Positions 18,182-27,319 are shown, counted from the first letter of the stretch. The stretch: 64,000 nt of DNA from Amphibiibacter pelophylacis (GCF_037688875.1 NZ_JAWDIE010000012.1:1-64000), one strand, 5' to 3'. Program-made: numbers and translations. Notes: generated from the sequence alone by a model not told the origin.

Positions 18182-19164
18182 AGCAGGTGCTTGACGCCGT
18201 CTTTTTCGCCTTCCAGCTCGGCCAGGGTCTTGTTGATGCACTCCTGGCTGAAGGCGTCAATGGGCAGGCCTTCGACGATTTTGTACTCGCCGCCTTCACA
18301 GGTCACGGGGTAGCCGAACATCACGTCCTTGGGAATGCCGTAATCGCTCTTGCTGGGGATGCCCATGGTGACCCACTTGCCGTTCGTGCCCAGGGCCCAG
18401 TCGCGCATGTGGTCGATGGCGGCGTTGGCGGCCGATGCGGCCGACGACAGTCCACGCGCCGCGATGATGGCTGCGCCACGCTTGCCGACCGTGGGTAGGA
18501 AGGTGTTGGCGTTCCAGTCGTGGTCGTTGATGGTGTCCTTGACGCTCTTGCCGTTCACGGTCGCGAAGCGGTAGTCGGCGTACATGGTCGGCGAGTGGTT
18601 GCCCCACACGGCCAGTTTCTCGATATCGCCCACGGCGCAGCCGATTTTGCTGGCGATCTGCGAGGCCGCGCGGTTGTGATCCAGGCGCAGCATGGCGGTG
18701 AAGTTTTTGGCCGGCAGATCCGGCGCAGACTTCATGGCGATGTAGGCGTTGGTGTTGGCCGGGTTGCCCACCACCAGCACGCGCACGTTGCGCGAGGCCA
18801 CGGCGTTCAGGGCCTTGCCCTGGGCGGTGAAAATCTGGGCGTTGGCGGCCAGCAGGTCGGCGCGCTCCATGCCGGGGCCCCGCGGACGCGCGCCCACCAG
18901 CAGGGCGTAATCGGTGTCCTTGAAGGCGGTCATCGGGTCGGCGTGCGCCTCGATGCCAGCCAGCAGTGGGAAGGCGCAGTCTTCCAGTTCCATGATCACG
19001 CCCTTGAGCGCGTTCTGGGCTTTTTCGTCGGGGATTTCCAGCAGCTGCAGGATGACGGGCTGGTCTTTGCCCAGCATTTCGCCAGAAGCGATGCGGAACA
19101 GCAGCGCGTAACCGATTTGACCGGCAGCGCCGGTGACTGCGACACGGACAGGGGACTTGGCCAT
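18178..19164 (-). CDS. mdh: Malate dehydrogenase
   Basis: NAD-dependent oxidation of malate to oxaloacetate; 328 residues. The Rossmann motif is VAVTGAAGQIGYALLFRIASG at the N-terminus. VVGNPANTNA, the substrate-binding Arg in AMLRLDHNRA and the catalytic His in VWGNHSPTMYAD are visible. The family is the LDH-like/eukaryotic-cytosolic MDH type usual in betaproteobacteria. The ATG at 19164 gives the conserved start (MAKSPVRV). The gene is read divergently from the GntR regulator, with a 16-bp palindrome in the shared region about 140 bases upstream. It overlaps the CitE-like gene by four bases. Confidence 0.97.
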   Translation of the reverse strand: MAKSPVRVAVTGAAGQIGYALLFRIASGEMLGKDQPVILQLLEIPDEKAQNALKGVIMELEDCAFPLLAGIEAHADPMTAFKDTDYALLVGARPRGPGMERADLLAANAQIFTAQGKALNAVASRNVRVLVVGNPANTNAYIAMKSAPDLPAKNFTAMLRLDHNRAASQIASKIGCAVGDIEKLAVWGNHSPTMYADYRFATVNGKSVKDTINDHDWNANTFLPTVGKRGAAIIAARGLSSAASAANAAIDHMRDWALGTNGKWVTMGIPSKSDYGIPKDVMFGYPVTCEGGEYKIVEGLPIDAFSQECINKTLAELEGEKDGVKHLL

Positions 19165-19306
19165 GGGGGAATACTCCAAAAAAATGAGGCAGCGGATGCC
19201 GCCTGGAAGGGCCCCGCTTGGATCAAAAGGAAGGGGCCGAATCAGATCGACAGCGATTGTGCCACCACTTTCCCTGCGGAACCTGACTGAGCTATCAAAT
19301 TTCTTC

Positions 19307-19322
19307 TATCTTATATAAGATA
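19307..19322. promoter_or_regulatory. 16-bp perfect palindrome in the mdh/gntR divergent promoter region
   Basis: TATCTTATATAAGATA reads the same on both strands and stands out in an AT-rich patch of an otherwise GC-rich region. It lies about 48 bases before the regulator start and about 143 bases before mdh. Perfect palindromes of this size next to a gene for a winged-helix GntR protein are typical operators, so autoregulation and control of mdh are likely (inference). Confidence 0.7.
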
Positions 19323-19369
19323 CTGCAGTCTGCCGATGTTTTGACCGACTGCCAAGGATGTGCTGTCCC

Positions 19370-20176
19370 ATGTCTGACCGTTTTTCCGCCTCGTCTGTGC
19401 TGCTTCCGTCCGCCCCGTCCGCCAGCGACCCGGCCCCGGCCGAGGCCGTTTACCTGCCGCTGTACCAGCAGATCAAGGCCCTGCTGGTGCGCAGCCTGCA
19501 GGGCCAGGAGTGGGCGCCCGGCCAGGCGATTCCGGCCGAAACCGAGCTGGCCGCGCGTTACAAGGTCAGCCAGGGCACGGTGCGCAAGGCCATCGACGAG
19601 CTGGCTGCCGAGAACCTGCTGGTGCGCCGCCAGGGCAAGGGCACTTTTGTCGCCACGCACGATCACGAGCAGACGCAGTTCCGCTTCCTGCGCCTGCGCG
19701 CGGACGGCCCCGAGCGCGAAGGCCCGCGCCAGCGCCGCTACCAGCGGTGCGAGCAGCTGCCCGCTCCCGCCAGTGTTGCCGCTCACCTGGGCCTGGCGCC
19801 CGGCGCCGGGGTGCTGCACATCCGCCGCACGCTGGGTGCGGCCGGGGCCGACGCGGCGACCGCGCCCGTCATCTGCGAGGACATCTGGCTGCCCGCCGCG
19901 CTCTTTCCCGGCCTGACGCTGGAGCGCCTGCTGCGCCACAAGGGGCCGCTATACGCCTTTTTCGAGCGCGAGTTCAACGTCCGCATGACCCGCGCCCGAG
20001 AGCGCCTGCGCGCCGTGGCCGCCGGGCCCGATCTGGGCACGCTGCTGGGGCTGGATGCACATGCTCCGCTGCTGCAGGTCGAGCGCCTGTCGCTGACCTA
20101 CGATGGCAGTCCGGTCGAGTTGCGCCTGGGCCATTACGACACCCGTGAACACCACTACTGGAACCGCCTGGACTGA
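19370..20176 (+). CDS. GntR-family regulator (HutC/UTRA type) of the TCA cluster
   Basis: The protein has 268 residues. The N-terminal winged helix-turn-helix is typical of GntR: PAETELAARYKVSQGTVRKA, then LVRRQGKGTFV. The C-terminal part (about 110-265) is a UTRA ligand-binding domain ending in LRLGHYDTREHHYWNRLD. The ATG at 19370 is preferred over 19358 because AAGGA lies 13 bases before it, while the upstream ATG almost abuts that sequence. It sits between mdh (divergent) and sdhC (same strand), so it probably senses a TCA-related metabolite and acts on both. The ligand is unknown. A Leu/Pro-rich 20-residue N-terminal leader precedes the HTH domain. Confidence 0.9.
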   Translation: MSDRFSASSVLLPSAPSASDPAPAEAVYLPLYQQIKALLVRSLQGQEWAPGQAIPAETELAARYKVSQGTVRKAIDELAAENLLVRRQGKGTFVATHDHEQTQFRFLRLRADGPEREGPRQRRYQRCEQLPAPASVAAHLGLAPGAGVLHIRRTLGAAGADAATAPVICEDIWLPAALFPGLTLERLLRHKGPLYAFFEREFNVRMTRARERLRAVAAGPDLGTLLGLDAHAPLLQVERLSLTYDGSPVELRLGHYDTREHHYWNRLD

Positions 20177-20210
20177 GGCAATGCCCGCCTGCAAAGCTGC
20201 TCAAACCCTT

Positions 20211-20224
20211 CAATCCCGGGATTG
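20211..20224. promoter_or_regulatory. 14-bp palindrome upstream of sdhC
   Basis: CAATCCCGGGATTG is a perfect palindrome 35 bases after the gntR stop and about 185 bases upstream of sdhC. No T-run follows, so it is not a terminator. It could be an operator for the sdh operon; it does not match the palindrome near mdh. Confidence 0.35.
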
Positions 20225-20407
20225 CGGCCTGGATTCAGCTCTTTTGTAAGCTGTCATTCACAAGAACCTGAAAGAATGCGCCAGCGCAGCAGTGTGAATG
20301 CTGCAATGCACTAGAATCTTCGCCACCCCAGCTTATGGGGCCCCCGGCCCTGGGATCAGCGGCCCCGCCGCACGGTCCCCGCCCAGTTTCAACCCCGACG
20401 GAATGCC

Positions 20408-20824
20408 ATGAAAACACCTGCCCAGCCGCGTCCCGAATTCCGCAACATCCACATCACCGATCTGCGCAGCTACCGGCTGCCCCCGGCGGGCATCGTGTCC
20501 ATCCTGCACCGCATCAGCGGACTGGGGCTTTTCCTGCTGCTGCCCTTCATCGTCTGGATTTTCGACCGTAGCCTGAGTTCCATGTCCAGCTACGAGGCGC
20601 TGTCGGCCGCCTTCAGTGGCGGCACGGGCATCGTGCTGAAAATCATCTGCCTGGGCCTGATCTGGGCCTTTCTGCACCACCTGTGCGCGGGTGTGCGCCA
20701 CCTGTGGTTCGATGCCACCCACCAGGTCAGCAAGGAAAAAGGCCACAGCACGGCGCTGGCCACTTTCGCTGTCAGCATCGTGCTGACGCTGCTGCTGGCG
20801 GCCAAGCTGTTCGGCGTGTTCTGA
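20408..20824 (+). CDS. sdhC: Succinate dehydrogenase cytochrome b556 subunit
   Basis: Membrane anchor with three predicted transmembrane helices (about 30-50, 75-95 and 112-135) in 138 residues. The conserved RPxxPHLxxY-like N-terminus is seen here as a variant, PEFRNIHITDLRSYRLPPAGIVSILHRISG, including the ubiquinone-site Ser and Arg region. The heme ligand His lies in FLHHLCAGVRHLWFD. It binds heme b and quinone together with SdhD. First gene of sdhCDAB-sdhE-gltA. Confidence 0.94.
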   Translation: MKTPAQPRPEFRNIHITDLRSYRLPPAGIVSILHRISGLGLFLLLPFIVWIFDRSLSSMSSYEALSAAFSGGTGIVLKIICLGLIWAFLHHLCAGVRHLWFDATHQVSKEKGHSTALATFAVSIVLTLLLAAKLFGVF

Positions 20825-20849
20825 GTTTATTTTTTCGAAGGAGCGCACC

Positions 20850-21221
20850 ATGAGTGCAACGGGTTCCAGAGTCGGCGCCAAGCGCCTGGTGGTGGGGGCG
20901 CATTACGGTCTGCGCGACTGGCTGGCCCAGCGCCTGACCGCCGTCCTGATGGTGATGTACACCGTGGTGCTGGGGGCGCAGATGCTGTTTGCTGGCCCGC
21001 TGGATTACGACACCTGGGCGGGTATTTTTGCGCCGCAGTGGATGAAATTCCTGACCTTCGTCGTCGCTATCGCCCTGTTCTGTCACGTGTGGGTGGGCGT
21101 TCGTGACATCTGGATGGACTACGTCAAACCCGTATCCGTCCGTCTTTTCCTTCATGTGTTCACCCTGGTGTGGCTGCTGGGCTGCACCGGCTGGCTGATC
21201 CAGGTCCTGTGGAGAATCTGA
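20850..21221 (+). CDS. sdhD: Succinate dehydrogenase hydrophobic membrane anchor
   Basis: 123 residues with three transmembrane helices. The N-terminal HYGLRDWLAQRLTAVLM is the conserved SdhD pattern, and FCHVWVGVRDIWMDYV carries the heme-side histidine. GGAG lies nine bases upstream of the ATG. The stop is three bases before sdhA. Confidence 0.93.
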   Translation: MSATGSRVGAKRLVVGAHYGLRDWLAQRLTAVLMVMYTVVLGAQMLFAGPLDYDTWAGIFAPQWMKFLTFVVAIALFCHVWVGVRDIWMDYVKPVSVRLFLHVFTLVWLLGCTGWLIQVLWRI

Positions 21222-21223
21222 GC

Positions 21224-23047
21224 ATGGCATCCCCGGCTATCCTTCCCCTGAGCGCCGCCACGGCCGCGCTGCCCCGTCACAAGTTTGACGTCATCATCAT
21301 TGGCGCCGGGGGCTCGGGCATGCGCGCCTCGCTGCAGCTGGCCCGTGCCGGCCTGAAGGTGGCGGTGCTGTCCAAGGTCTTCCCGACGCGCTCGCACACC
21401 GTGGCCGCCCAAGGCGGCGTGGGCGCGAGCCTGGGCAATATGTCCGAAGACAACTGGCACTTCCACTTTTACGACACCATCAAAGGGTCGGACTGGCTGG
21501 GCGACCAGGACGCCATCGAGTTCATGTGCCGTGAAGCACCCAATGTGGTCTACGAGCTGGAACACTTCGGCATGCCCTTCGACCGCAACCCGGACGGCAC
21601 GATTTACCAGCGCCCCTTCGGTGGCCACACCGCCAATTACGGCGAGAAGCCCGTGCAGCGCGCCTGCGCCGCCGCCGACCGCACCGGCCACGCCATGCTG
21701 CACACGCTGTACCAGCAGAACGTGGCGTCGCGCACGCAGTTCTTCGTCGAATGGATGGCGCTGGACCTGATCCAGGACGCCGACGGCGACGTGGTCGGCG
21801 TGACCGCGCTGGAAATGGAAACTGGCGACGTCCACATTTTCGAGGGCAAGACCACGCTGCTGGCGACGGGCGGTGCGGGGCGCGTGTTCGCGGCCTCGAC
21901 CAACGCCTTCATCAACACCGGCGACGGTCTGGGCATGGTCGCCCGCGCCGGGATGCCGCTGCAGGACATGGAGTTCTGGCAATTCCACCCCACCGGCGTG
22001 GCGGGTGCGGGCGTGCTGCTGACCGAAGGCTGCCGGGGCGAAGGCGCCATTTTGCGCAACAGCGAAGGCGAGCGCTTCATGGAGCGCTACGCGCCCACGC
22101 TGAAAGACCTGGCGCCGCGCGATTTCGTCTCGCGCTGCATGGATCAGGAGATCAAGGAAGGTCGCGGCTGCGGTCCCAACAAGGATTACGTCGTGCTGGA
22201 CATGAGCCACCTGGGCTCGGAAACCATCCTCAAGCGCCTGCCCTCGGTCTACGAGATCGGCCACAACTTCGCCAACGTGGACATCACCAAAGAGCCGATT
22301 CCCGTGGTGCCCACCATCCACTACCAGATGGGCGGCATCCCGACCAACATCAATGGCCAGGTGGTCGTGCCCAAAAATGGCGACGACCGCAGCGTGGTCG
22401 GCGGGCTGTATGCGGTGGGCGAATGCTCCTGCGTGTCGGTGCACGGCGCCAACCGCCTGGGCACCAACTCGCTGCTGGATCTGCTGGTTTTTGGCCGCGC
22501 CGCTGCCAACCACATCATCAGTACCGCCCGCTCGCAGGGCAAGCACAAGCCGCTGCCGGCCGATGCGGCCGATTACAGCCTGGGGCGCGTGGCCAAACTG
22601 GACGCCAACCCGGGCGGCGAATACTGCCAGGACGTGGCGGGCGACATCCGCACCAGCATGCAGAAGCACGCGGGCGTGTTCCGCACCCAGGCCCTGCTGG
22701 ACGAGGGCGTGGCCCAGATCCAGGCGCTGGAAGCGCGCGTGGACGCCATCGGCCTCAAGGACAATTCCAAGGTCTTCAACACCGCCCGCATCGAAGCGCT
22801 GGAAGTCGCCAACCTGATCGAAGTGGCCAAGGCCACCATGGTTTCGGCGGCGGCGCGCCACGAAAGCCGCGGCGCCCACACGGTGGACGACTACGGCGAC
22901 ACGCCGCAGCACCCCAACGGGCGCAACGACGAGGAATGGCTCAAGCACACCCTGTGGTTCAAGGACGGCAACCGCCTGCAGTACAAGTCGGTAAACCTGC
23001 AACCGCTGACGGTCGAATCCGTGCCGCCCAAAGTCCGTACCTTCTGA
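21224..23047 (+). CDS. sdhA: Succinate dehydrogenase flavoprotein subunit
   Basis: Oxidises succinate to fumarate using covalently bound FAD; 607 residues. The dinucleotide-binding motif is FDVIIIGAGGSGMRA near residue 22, and the FAD-linking histidine is in SHTVAAQGGVG. The substrate-site region HPTGVAGAGVLLTEGCRGEGA and the late active-site motif GECSCVSVHGANRLG are present. The start at 21224 gives MASPAIL. It overlaps nothing and is spaced three bases from sdhD. Confidence 0.98.
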   Translation: MASPAILPLSAATAALPRHKFDVIIIGAGGSGMRASLQLARAGLKVAVLSKVFPTRSHTVAAQGGVGASLGNMSEDNWHFHFYDTIKGSDWLGDQDAIEFMCREAPNVVYELEHFGMPFDRNPDGTIYQRPFGGHTANYGEKPVQRACAAADRTGHAMLHTLYQQNVASRTQFFVEWMALDLIQDADGDVVGVTALEMETGDVHIFEGKTTLLATGGAGRVFAASTNAFINTGDGLGMVARAGMPLQDMEFWQFHPTGVAGAGVLLTEGCRGEGAILRNSEGERFMERYAPTLKDLAPRDFVSRCMDQEIKEGRGCGPNKDYVVLDMSHLGSETILKRLPSVYEIGHNFANVDITKEPIPVVPTIHYQMGGIPTNINGQVVVPKNGDDRSVVGGLYAVGECSCVSVHGANRLGTNSLLDLLVFGRAAANHIISTARSQGKHKPLPADAADYSLGRVAKLDANPGGEYCQDVAGDIRTSMQKHAGVFRTQALLDEGVAQIQALEARVDAIGLKDNSKVFNTARIEALEVANLIEVAKATMVSAAARHESRGAHTVDDYGDTPQHPNGRNDEEWLKHTLWFKDGNRLQYKSVNLQPLTVESVPPKVRTF

Positions 23048-23059
23048 GGAAACAGCATC

Positions 23060-23764
23060 ATGACCCTGCGCACGTTTCAAATCTACCGCTACGACCCGGA
23101 CAAGGATGCCAAGCCCTACATGCAGACGCTGCAGGTTGAGCTGGACGGCTCCGAGCGCATGCTGCTCGATGCCCTGCTCAAGCTCAAGGCCGTCGACCCG
23201 ACGCTGAGCTTCCGCCGCTCCTGCCGCGAAGGCGTGTGCGGTTCGGACGCCATGAACATCAACGGCAAGAACGGCCTGGCGTGCCTGACCAATATGCGCA
23301 CGCTGCCGGGCACCGTGGTGCTCAAGCCCCTGCCCGGCCTGCCGGTGGTGCGCGACCTGATCGTCGACATGACCGATTTCTTCAACCAGTACCACTCGAT
23401 CCGGCCGTATCTGGTCAACGAGACGCCGCCCCCCGAGAAAGAGCGCCTGCAAAGCCCCGAGCAGCGCGACGAGCTCAACGGCCTCTACGAGTGCATCCTG
23501 TGCGCCAGCTGCTCGACCAGCTGCCCCAGCTTCTGGTGGAACCCGGACAAGTTCGTCGGCCCGGCCGGTCTGCTTCAGGCCTACCGCTTCATCGCCGACA
23601 GCCGCGACCAGGTCACCACCGAGCGCCTGGACAACCTGGAAGACCCGTACCGGCTGTTCCGCTGCCACACCATCATGAACTGCGTCGATGTCTGCCCCAA
23701 GGGTCTGAACCCCACCAAGGCCATCGGCAAGATCAAGGAACTGATGGTCAGCCGCGCCATCTGA
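23060..23764 (+). CDS. sdhB: Succinate dehydrogenase iron-sulfur subunit
   Basis: 234 residues. The 2Fe-2S cluster cysteines are in SCREGVCGSDAMNINGKNGLAC; the 4Fe-4S and 3Fe-4S clusters are served by CILCASCSTSCPS and CHTIMNCVDVCPKGLNP. It transfers electrons from SdhA to quinone at SdhCD. Located 12 bases after sdhA. Confidence 0.98.
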   Translation: MTLRTFQIYRYDPDKDAKPYMQTLQVELDGSERMLLDALLKLKAVDPTLSFRRSCREGVCGSDAMNINGKNGLACLTNMRTLPGTVVLKPLPGLPVVRDLIVDMTDFFNQYHSIRPYLVNETPPPEKERLQSPEQRDELNGLYECILCASCSTSCPSFWWNPDKFVGPAGLLQAYRFIADSRDQVTTERLDNLEDPYRLFRCHTIMNCVDVCPKGLNPTKAIGKIKELMVSRAI

Positions 23765-23782
23765 TTCGTGCCGCAACCCGCC

Positions 23783-24070
23783 ATGGACAACGCCACCGTC
23801 GTCAACCGCCTGCGCTGGCGCTGCCGTCGGGGCATGTTGGAAAACGATCTGCTCATCGCGCGCTTCTTCGAGCGGTACGGCGACAGCCTCACCGAGGCCG
23901 ACGCCCGCCTGATGGAACGCCTGATGGCAGAATCTGACAACGATCTGCTCGATCTGTTGTTGCAGCGTCGCCCCCCTGAAGGGGATCTGGCGACACCGGA
24001 AATGGGGGCCCTGCTGGCCCGACTGGCCGCCAGCCCCCAGCCGACCACCCAAGTGAAGGAAAATCCATGA
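23783..24070 (+). CDS. sdhE: FAD assembly factor SdhE
   Basis: A small protein of 95 residues that promotes covalent flavinylation of SdhA. The signature RGMLENDLLIARFFERYG contains the RGxxE motif. I prefer the ATG at 23783 to the upstream GTG at 23768. It lies between sdhB and gltA; its stop overlaps the gltA ATG (ATGA), so SdhE and citrate synthase are translationally coupled. The C-terminal 20 residues are a Pro/Ala-rich tail. Confidence 0.93.
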   Translation: MDNATVVNRLRWRCRRGMLENDLLIARFFERYGDSLTEADARLMERLMAESDNDLLDLLLQRRPPEGDLATPEMGALLARLAASPQPTTQVKENP

Positions 24071-25377
24071 TCCAGTCCGACGTCAAAGCCACGCTGTCGT
24101 TCTCCGACGGCAGTCCCAGCATGGACCTGCCGATCTACAAAGGGACGGTAGGTCCCGATGTGATCGACATCCGCAAACTGTACGGACAGACGGGCAAGTT
24201 CACCTACGACCCGGGCTTTCTGTCGACGGCGTCGTGCAACTCGTCCATCACCTACATCGACGGCGACAAGGGCGAACTGCTGTATCGCGGCTACCCCATC
24301 GAGCAGCTGGCCACGCAGTGCGATTTCCTCGAAACCTGCCACCTGCTGCTCTACGGAGAGCTGCCTGACGCGACCGAGAAAACCGATTTCGAAGCCCTGG
24401 TGACGCGCCACACCATGGTCAACGAGCAGATGCAGTTCTTCCTGCGCGGCTTCCGTCGCGATGCGCACCCGATGGCGGTGCTGACTGGTCTGGTGGGCGG
24501 CCTGTCGGCCTTCTATCACGACAGCACTGACATCAACAATCCCAAGCACCGCGAGATTTCGGCCATCCGCCTGATCGCCAAGATGCCCACGCTGGTCGCC
24601 ATGGCCTACAAGTACGGCATCGGCCAGCCCTACATCTACCCGAAGAACGAGCTGAGCTACTCGGCCAACTTCCTGCGCATGATGTTCGGCACGCCCTGCG
24701 AGGATTACCAGCCCAGCGACGTGCTGGTGCGCGCCATCGACCGCATCTTCATCCTACACGCCGATCACGAGCAGAACGCCAGCACCTCCACGGTGCGCCT
24801 GTGCGGCAGCTCGGGCACCAACCCGTTTGCGGCCATCGCAGCGGGCGTGGCCTGCCTGTGGGGCCCCGCGCACGGCGGCGCCAACGAGGCGGCCCTGTCG
24901 ATGCTGACCGACATCCAGCGCAACGGTGGCGTCGAGAAGATCGGCGAATTCATCAAGCAGGTGAAGGACAAGAACTCCAACGTCAAGCTGATGGGTTTTG
25001 GTCACCGCGTCTACAAGAACTACGACCCGCGCGCCAAGCTGATGCGCGAAACCTGCCACGAGGTGCTGGGTGAACTGGGCCTGCACGACGACCCGCTGTT
25101 CAAGCTGGCCATGGCGCTGGAAAAGATCGCGCTGGAAGACGAATACTTCGTCGCCCGCAAGCTCTACCCGAACGTCGATTTCTACTCCGGCATCGTGCAG
25201 AGCGCGCTGGGCATCCCCGTGAGCCTGTTCACCGCCATCTTCGCGCTGGCGCGCACGGTGGGCTGGATCGCCCAGCTCAACGAAATGATCGGCGATCCCG
25301 AGTACAAGATCGGCCGCCCGCGTCAGCTTTTCGTGGGCTCGACGCCCCGCGATGTGAAGCCGATCGCGCAGCGCTAA
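24067..25377 (+). CDS. gltA: Citrate synthase
   Basis: Condenses oxaloacetate and acetyl-CoA; 436 residues, type II (hexameric, NADH-sensitive) length. The catalytic residues are visible: His in LHADHEQNASTSTVR, His in GFGHRVYKNYDPR and Asp in YPNVDFYSG. GPAHGGANEAAL is the acetyl-CoA site. Last gene of the sdh operon, ending at a strong bidirectional terminator. Confidence 0.98.
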   Translation: MIQSDVKATLSFSDGSPSMDLPIYKGTVGPDVIDIRKLYGQTGKFTYDPGFLSTASCNSSITYIDGDKGELLYRGYPIEQLATQCDFLETCHLLLYGELPDATEKTDFEALVTRHTMVNEQMQFFLRGFRRDAHPMAVLTGLVGGLSAFYHDSTDINNPKHREISAIRLIAKMPTLVAMAYKYGIGQPYIYPKNELSYSANFLRMMFGTPCEDYQPSDVLVRAIDRIFILHADHEQNASTSTVRLCGSSGTNPFAAIAAGVACLWGPAHGGANEAALSMLTDIQRNGGVEKIGEFIKQVKDKNSNVKLMGFGHRVYKNYDPRAKLMRETCHEVLGELGLHDDPLFKLAMALEKIALEDEYFVARKLYPNVDFYSGIVQSALGIPVSLFTAIFALARTVGWIAQLNEMIGDPEYKIGRPRQLFVGSTPRDVKPIAQR

Positions 25378-25399
25378 GTCCTCGCAGCGCTGATTTCTG

Positions 25400-25423
25400 C
25401 CAGCACCGCTGTGGCGGTGCTGG
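25400..25423 (+). other. Stem-loop after gltA
   Basis: CCAGCACCGC / GCGGTGCTGG around a TGTG loop is a perfect 10-bp stem just after the gltA stop. There is no T-run; it probably protects the 3' end of the mRNA or assists the terminator that follows. Confidence 0.6.
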
Positions 25424-25430
25424 CCGGATG

Positions 25431-25464
25431 AAAAAAACCACCTGATCGCTCAGGTGGTTTTTTT
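25431..25464. terminator. Bidirectional intrinsic terminator between gltA and the ABC exporter
   Basis: An A-run, a perfect stem CCACCTGA / TCAGGTGG and a T-run form a symmetric terminator, serving gltA on the plus strand and the converging ABC transporter gene on the minus strand. Confidence 0.93.
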
Positions 25465-25483
25465 GCGCCTGAAGGGGTCGGCC

Positions 25484-27265
25484 TCAGGCCTGTTTCGCAA
25501 ACCTGAGCACCCGTCCGTGCAGCTCGCGCAGACCGGGGCGGTGGCCGATGCTCACGACGCTGGCGCCCGGCAGCGCTTCAAACAGCAGGGTGTAGAGGCG
25601 GGTTTCGGCGGCCGGGTCCAGCGCGGATGTGGCTTCGTCCAGGAAGAGCCAGCGCGGCTGCTGGTGCAGCAGGCGGGCGAAACCCAGGCGCTGCTGCTCA
25701 CCCAGCGAGAGGCGGTCCTGCCAGCGGTCGGCCACGTCAAGTTCGTCCACCAGCGCCTCAAGGCCGACCTGGTTCAGCAGGCGACGCGCGGTGTCGTCGT
25801 CCAGATCGGCTTCGGTGCGCGGGTAGGCCAGCGCGGCGCGCAGTGTGCCCTGCGGCAGGTAGGGCTTTTGTGGCAGGAAAACGCGCTCGCCGTCCGGCCA
25901 GTGGATCTCGCCGCTGGCGTGCGGCCACAGCCCGGCCAGGGTGCGCAGCCAGGTCGATTTGCCGCAGCCCGAGGGGCCTTCCACCAGCACGAGCTCGCCC
26001 GGTGCGATGGTGATGTCGGCGGGAATGGCCTCCAGCGGCACGCTGTCGGGCGTGCTGATCGCCAGACGGGTGTGCAGCGGGGCGCTGGCCCCGTCGCCGG
26101 GCGGGTCCTGCGACGGGGTTTCCACGACCGGGCGCTGGTGCGCGCGCGCCGCTTCAATGGATTGCGACAGCCCGTGCAGACGCTGCACCGTGGCCTGCCA
26201 GGACGCCACCGAGGCGTAGGCATCGACAAACCAGGACAGCGCATCCTGCACCGAGCCAAAGGCGCGGGAGATCTGCATCAGCGTACCGAAGGTGAAAGCG
26301 CCTGCCAGATAGCGCGGCATGGCAAAGAAAAAGGGCGCGATGATGGCCGTCTGGCCGTAAAAACTGTTCATCCACGTCAGCTTTTTACCGCGCAGGATCA
26401 GGCGCATGGTGTTGGCCACGGCTTCGCCAAAAGAGGATTTGGCCGCCGCCGCTTCGGCCTTCTCGCCGCGCTGCAGCGCAATCGATTCACCGTGCTCGCG
26501 CACGCGCGCCAGGCTGTAGCGGAAATTGGCCTCCAGCCGCTCCTGCAGGAAGTTCAGGCGCACCAGCGGCCGCCCGATGCGGTAGGTCAGCCAGCTGCCC
26601 GCCAGGGCGTAAATCAGCGCAGCCCAGACCATGAAGCCCGGAATGACAATGTTCATTCCCAGGAGAGTGAACTCCAGCGAGCCGCCCAGCACCCACAGCA
26701 GGGTCACGAACGACACTAGCGTCACGGTCGCGTTGAGCAGGCTCAGCATCAGGCCAAAGGTGTCGCCCACGAAGCTGCTGATGTCCTGGGTGATGCGCTG
26801 GTCGGGGTTGTCGTTGCGCAGCTTCAGGGTGACGATGCGCCAGTGCGCGCTGCCCTGCAGCCAGTCGTCCAGCCACTGCTGGGTCATCCATTCGCGCCAG
26901 ATCAGGGTCAGGCGCTGCTGGAAAAACTGCCGGTAGACCGCCGCGATGATGGAGGCAAAAGCCAGCCCCGAAAACACCAGCAGCTGGTGCCAGACCTCGG
27001 CGGCGTTCTTCTCCTGCAAGGCGGTGTAGAAGTTGTTGGACCATTTGTTCAGCCCCACCGACATCGCCACGCCAAACAGCGTCAGGCCCACTGTCAGCAC
27101 CATGAAAAGCAGGCCGGAGCGCCGCGCGTTCGAGGTCCAGTAGGGCCTGGCCAGCGCCCACGCCTGGCGCAGGCTTTCGCGGATGGGCGGGCGGTTGGGC
27201 GTCGCCACGTCCTCGCGCGGGACGGTATCGCCAAAACGGCCAAACAGGGTGTCGGACAACAGCAT
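25484..27265 (-). CDS. SbmA/BacA-type ABC transporter (fused membrane and ATPase domains)
   Basis: 593 residues. The N-terminal half is an ABC_membrane_2 (SbmA/BacA-like) domain with about six transmembrane helices; WREWMTQQWLDDWL and RITQDISSF (about 122-170) are family marks. The C-terminal half is an ATPase: Walker A GPSGCGKST, signature LSLGEQQRLGFARLL, Walker B WLFLDEATSALDP. It belongs to the YddA-like subgroup of the ABCD-type transporters. Such proteins move peptides or vitamin-type substrates; the substrate here is unknown. Single gene, ending at the terminator shared with gltA. thiQ, on the same strand, ends about 55 bases upstream of it. Confidence 0.88.
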   Translation of the reverse strand: MLLSDTLFGRFGDTVPREDVATPNRPPIRESLRQAWALARPYWTSNARRSGLLFMVLTVGLTLFGVAMSVGLNKWSNNFYTALQEKNAAEVWHQLLVFSGLAFASIIAAVYRQFFQQRLTLIWREWMTQQWLDDWLQGSAHWRIVTLKLRNDNPDQRITQDISSFVGDTFGLMLSLLNATVTLVSFVTLLWVLGGSLEFTLLGMNIVIPGFMVWAALIYALAGSWLTYRIGRPLVRLNFLQERLEANFRYSLARVREHGESIALQRGEKAEAAAAKSSFGEAVANTMRLILRGKKLTWMNSFYGQTAIIAPFFFAMPRYLAGAFTFGTLMQISRAFGSVQDALSWFVDAYASVASWQATVQRLHGLSQSIEAARAHQRPVVETPSQDPPGDGASAPLHTRLAISTPDSVPLEAIPADITIAPGELVLVEGPSGCGKSTWLRTLAGLWPHASGEIHWPDGERVFLPQKPYLPQGTLRAALAYPRTEADLDDDTARRLLNQVGLEALVDELDVADRWQDRLSLGEQQRLGFARLLHQQPRWLFLDEATSALDPAAETRLYTLLFEALPGASVVSIGHRPGLRELHGRVLRFAKQA

Positions 27266-27319
27266 GGAACAGCTCCGGATTGCAACAGCCTGAACGGTAC
27301 CGCAAAAAGCGCGACGAAT

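Noticed and set aside
21152..24052. 966-codon minus-strand frame opposite sdhA and sdhB
   Set aside because: It mirrors the sdh genes, whose cofactor motifs are unambiguous. High GC content removes stop codons from the opposite strand.
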